NCBI GenBank assembly: GCA_003476445.1
Contig: DMUF01000127.1
Location: 1 to 7,370 of the forward strand
Length of the DNA: 7,370 nucleotides
Direction: 5' to 3'
Origin: Gammaproteobacteria bacterium
GTDB lineage: Bacteria > Pseudomonadota > Gammaproteobacteria > Pseudomonadales > Azotimanducaceae
Below the pieces are notes generated by a model. It ran no database searches. It had not been told where the DNA came from and worked only from the letters and a program-made list of their open reading frames with translations. Of the stretch, positions 6,519 through 7,370 are shown in pieces; position 1 is the stretch's first letter, and the number at the start of each line of letters is the position of its first letter. Made by a program: the position numbers and the translations under genes.

Positions 6519-6534
6519 ACGGGGCGACGGCCGG
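6501..6534 (+). terminator. Strong hairpin over the pseudopilin stop codon; possible terminator without T-run
   Basis: GCCGTC (6504-6509) plus GCCCC (6511-6515) pairs with GGGGC (6521-6525) plus GACGGC (6526-6531), with one bulged T at 6510 and loop TGAAC holding the stop codon. CC/GG pairs extend it beyond an A-C mismatch. On the plus strand it is followed by GGAAAAC rather than a T-run, so intrinsic termination would be weak. It may protect the 3' end or stall polymerase. Confidence 0.4.
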
Positions 6535-6566
6535 AAAACGTCCGCACGACAGATGTCATGCGGACG
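6535..6566 (-). terminator. Rho-independent terminator of the TonB-dependent receptor gene
   Basis: CGTCCGCA (6539-6546) and TGCGGACG (6559-6566) are perfect 8-base inverted repeats. The inner 12 bases can pair further (GAC with GTC around AGAT). Read on the minus strand the stem is followed directly by TTTT (complement of AAAA at 6535-6538). It begins 12 bases past the receptor stop codon. Confidence 0.75.
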
Positions 6567-6578
6567 CGCGGTCAGGTA

Positions 6579-7370
6579 TCACTTCGCCGCGAACGACTTC
6601 TTGATACCGAGTTCGAAGGTCCGACCCAGCGGGTCGCCAATGTAGGGATCATAGTTGATCTCATGGCGAACCTCGGGCGGATCTTCATCCAGCAGGTTAA
6701 CGATGGAGAGCGATACCGTGGTATCCCAGGGGGCATCCCAGTTGAAGTAGAGGTTGTGGAGGTAATAGTCATCCACGTCCACACCAAAATTCACCGGAAC
6801 CGTCGTTCCCGTTGAATCAACGGCTGCGCCCGGACCACGGTCATCCTCTACACCTTCGGTATAACGCAGCTCATAGCGCACGTTGATCGGCCCTTGCGAG
6901 TAGTTCAGGTTCGCGATCGCGCGCATTTCCGACAGCATGCCCGGGAAGCGCTTCTGGTTCGCGTAGCCTTCCGCACTGTAGGTCTTGAAGACCTCGACCC
7001 CGCCGTACGTCAGACCTTCAACTTCGTATTCGCTCATGAGCGTGGTGTCGAAGCCGGCGGTCAGCTGACCACCCATACCAAACAGATCGCCAAAGTCGTA
7101 CTTGAGCGACACGTCGAAGCCCGTAATGGTGACCGGCGAACCGTTGATCACGAAGGTCTTGATGCGCTGAATGTCCGCACCCACCGTCGTTCCCTGCGTA
7201 CAGGTGTCGTTGTTGCTGAACGTCACCAGGTAGCGCAGCGGATGGCTGCAGTCGACCGGCAGGTTACCCGTCCTCTGGCCATTACCAACGGCATTGCCGA
7301 TGGAGTCATACGGCACGGTGGTGATCTGGTCTTCGAACTCGTAGCTCCAGTAGTCGACGATCGCTTCGAA
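6579..7370 (-). CDS. TonB-dependent outer-membrane receptor, C-terminal part
   Basis: The last 263 residues are present; the gene continues beyond the right edge. A GTG at 7314-7316 is internal, because the frame stays open to the window end (FEAIVDYWSYEFEDQI), so it is not the start. The segment shows repeated amphipathic beta-strands typical of the 22-strand barrel. It also has two cysteines about 17 residues apart in what is probably an extracellular loop. The C-terminal signature is recognisable: SIVNLLDEDPPEV, then DPYIGDPLGRTFELGIKKSF and a short AAK tail. Such receptors import siderophores, vitamin B12, carbohydrates or other large substrates with TonB-ExbB-ExbD energy. The plug domain and TonB box are outside the window, so the substrate cannot be inferred. 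It converges with the pseudopilin gene and has its own terminator at 6535-6566. Confidence 0.92.
   Translation of the reverse strand, partial: FEAIVDYWSYEFEDQITTVPYDSIGNAVGNGQRTGNLPVDCSHPLRYLVTFSNNDTCTQGTTVGADIQRIKTFVINGSPVTITGFDVSLKYDFGDLFGMGGQLTAGFDTTLMSEYEVEGLTYGGVEVFKTYSAEGYANQKRFPGMLSEMRAIANLNYSQGPINVRYELRYTEGVEDDRGPGAAVDSTGTTVPVNFGVDVDDYYLHNLYFNWDAPWDTTVSLSIVNLLDEDPPEVRHEINYDPYIGDPLGRTFELGIKKSFAAK

Noticed and set aside
7307..7316. Apparent start codon for the TonB-dependent receptor fragment
   Set aside because: The GTG at 7316-7314 is internal; the frame remains open upstream to the window edge with receptor-like sequence, so the gene is truncated by the window.

Overview
The window is GC-rich DNA from a Gram-negative bacterium, most likely a gammaproteobacterium. 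Four genes support this: a TonB-dependent outer-membrane receptor, a FimT/GspH-type pseudopilin, an LpxH-like metallophosphoesterase and a canonical-length LonA protease. The genus cannot be fixed from the sequence. Coding density is high, no gap reaches 300 bases, and I see no mobile element, CRISPR array, tRNA or rRNA.

Left part, minus strand (1-1111). A dimeric, MazG-superfamily dUTP diphosphatase lies 74 bases upstream of an LpxH-like calcineurin-type metallophosphoesterase, which runs off the left edge. A 154-base divergent region (1112-1265) separates them from a plus-strand cluster.

Centre, plus strand (1266-5887). Two adjacent acyl-CoA dehydrogenase genes (396 and 355 residues) are followed, each after a 13-base gap, by a 778-residue Lon protease. 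The two dehydrogenases look like the alpha and beta subunits of a heteromeric enzyme of the kind known from steroid side-chain degradation. Both lack the usual C-terminal catalytic Glu. The larger one has a Glu at the alternative (isovaleryl-CoA dehydrogenase) position and the smaller one does not. Lon appears to be co-transcribed with them, which is not its usual neighbourhood. It has no obvious Shine-Dalgarno sequence, and a hairpin enclosing the upstream stop codon sits just before its start.

Right part (5888-7370). A FimT/GspH-like pseudopilin with a GRxR motif is read on the plus strand. It converges on the 3' end of a TonB-dependent receptor read on the minus strand, which runs off the right edge. 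Two strong hairpins lie between them, one of them a good Rho-independent terminator for the receptor. The 73-base lon-to-pseudopilin gap holds a set of mutually exclusive inverted repeats next to the start codon.

Most of the window is conventional housekeeping and catabolic content. The points most worth a second look are the catalytic-residue arrangement of the dehydrogenase pair, the lon placement, and the structured leaders of lon and the pseudopilin.
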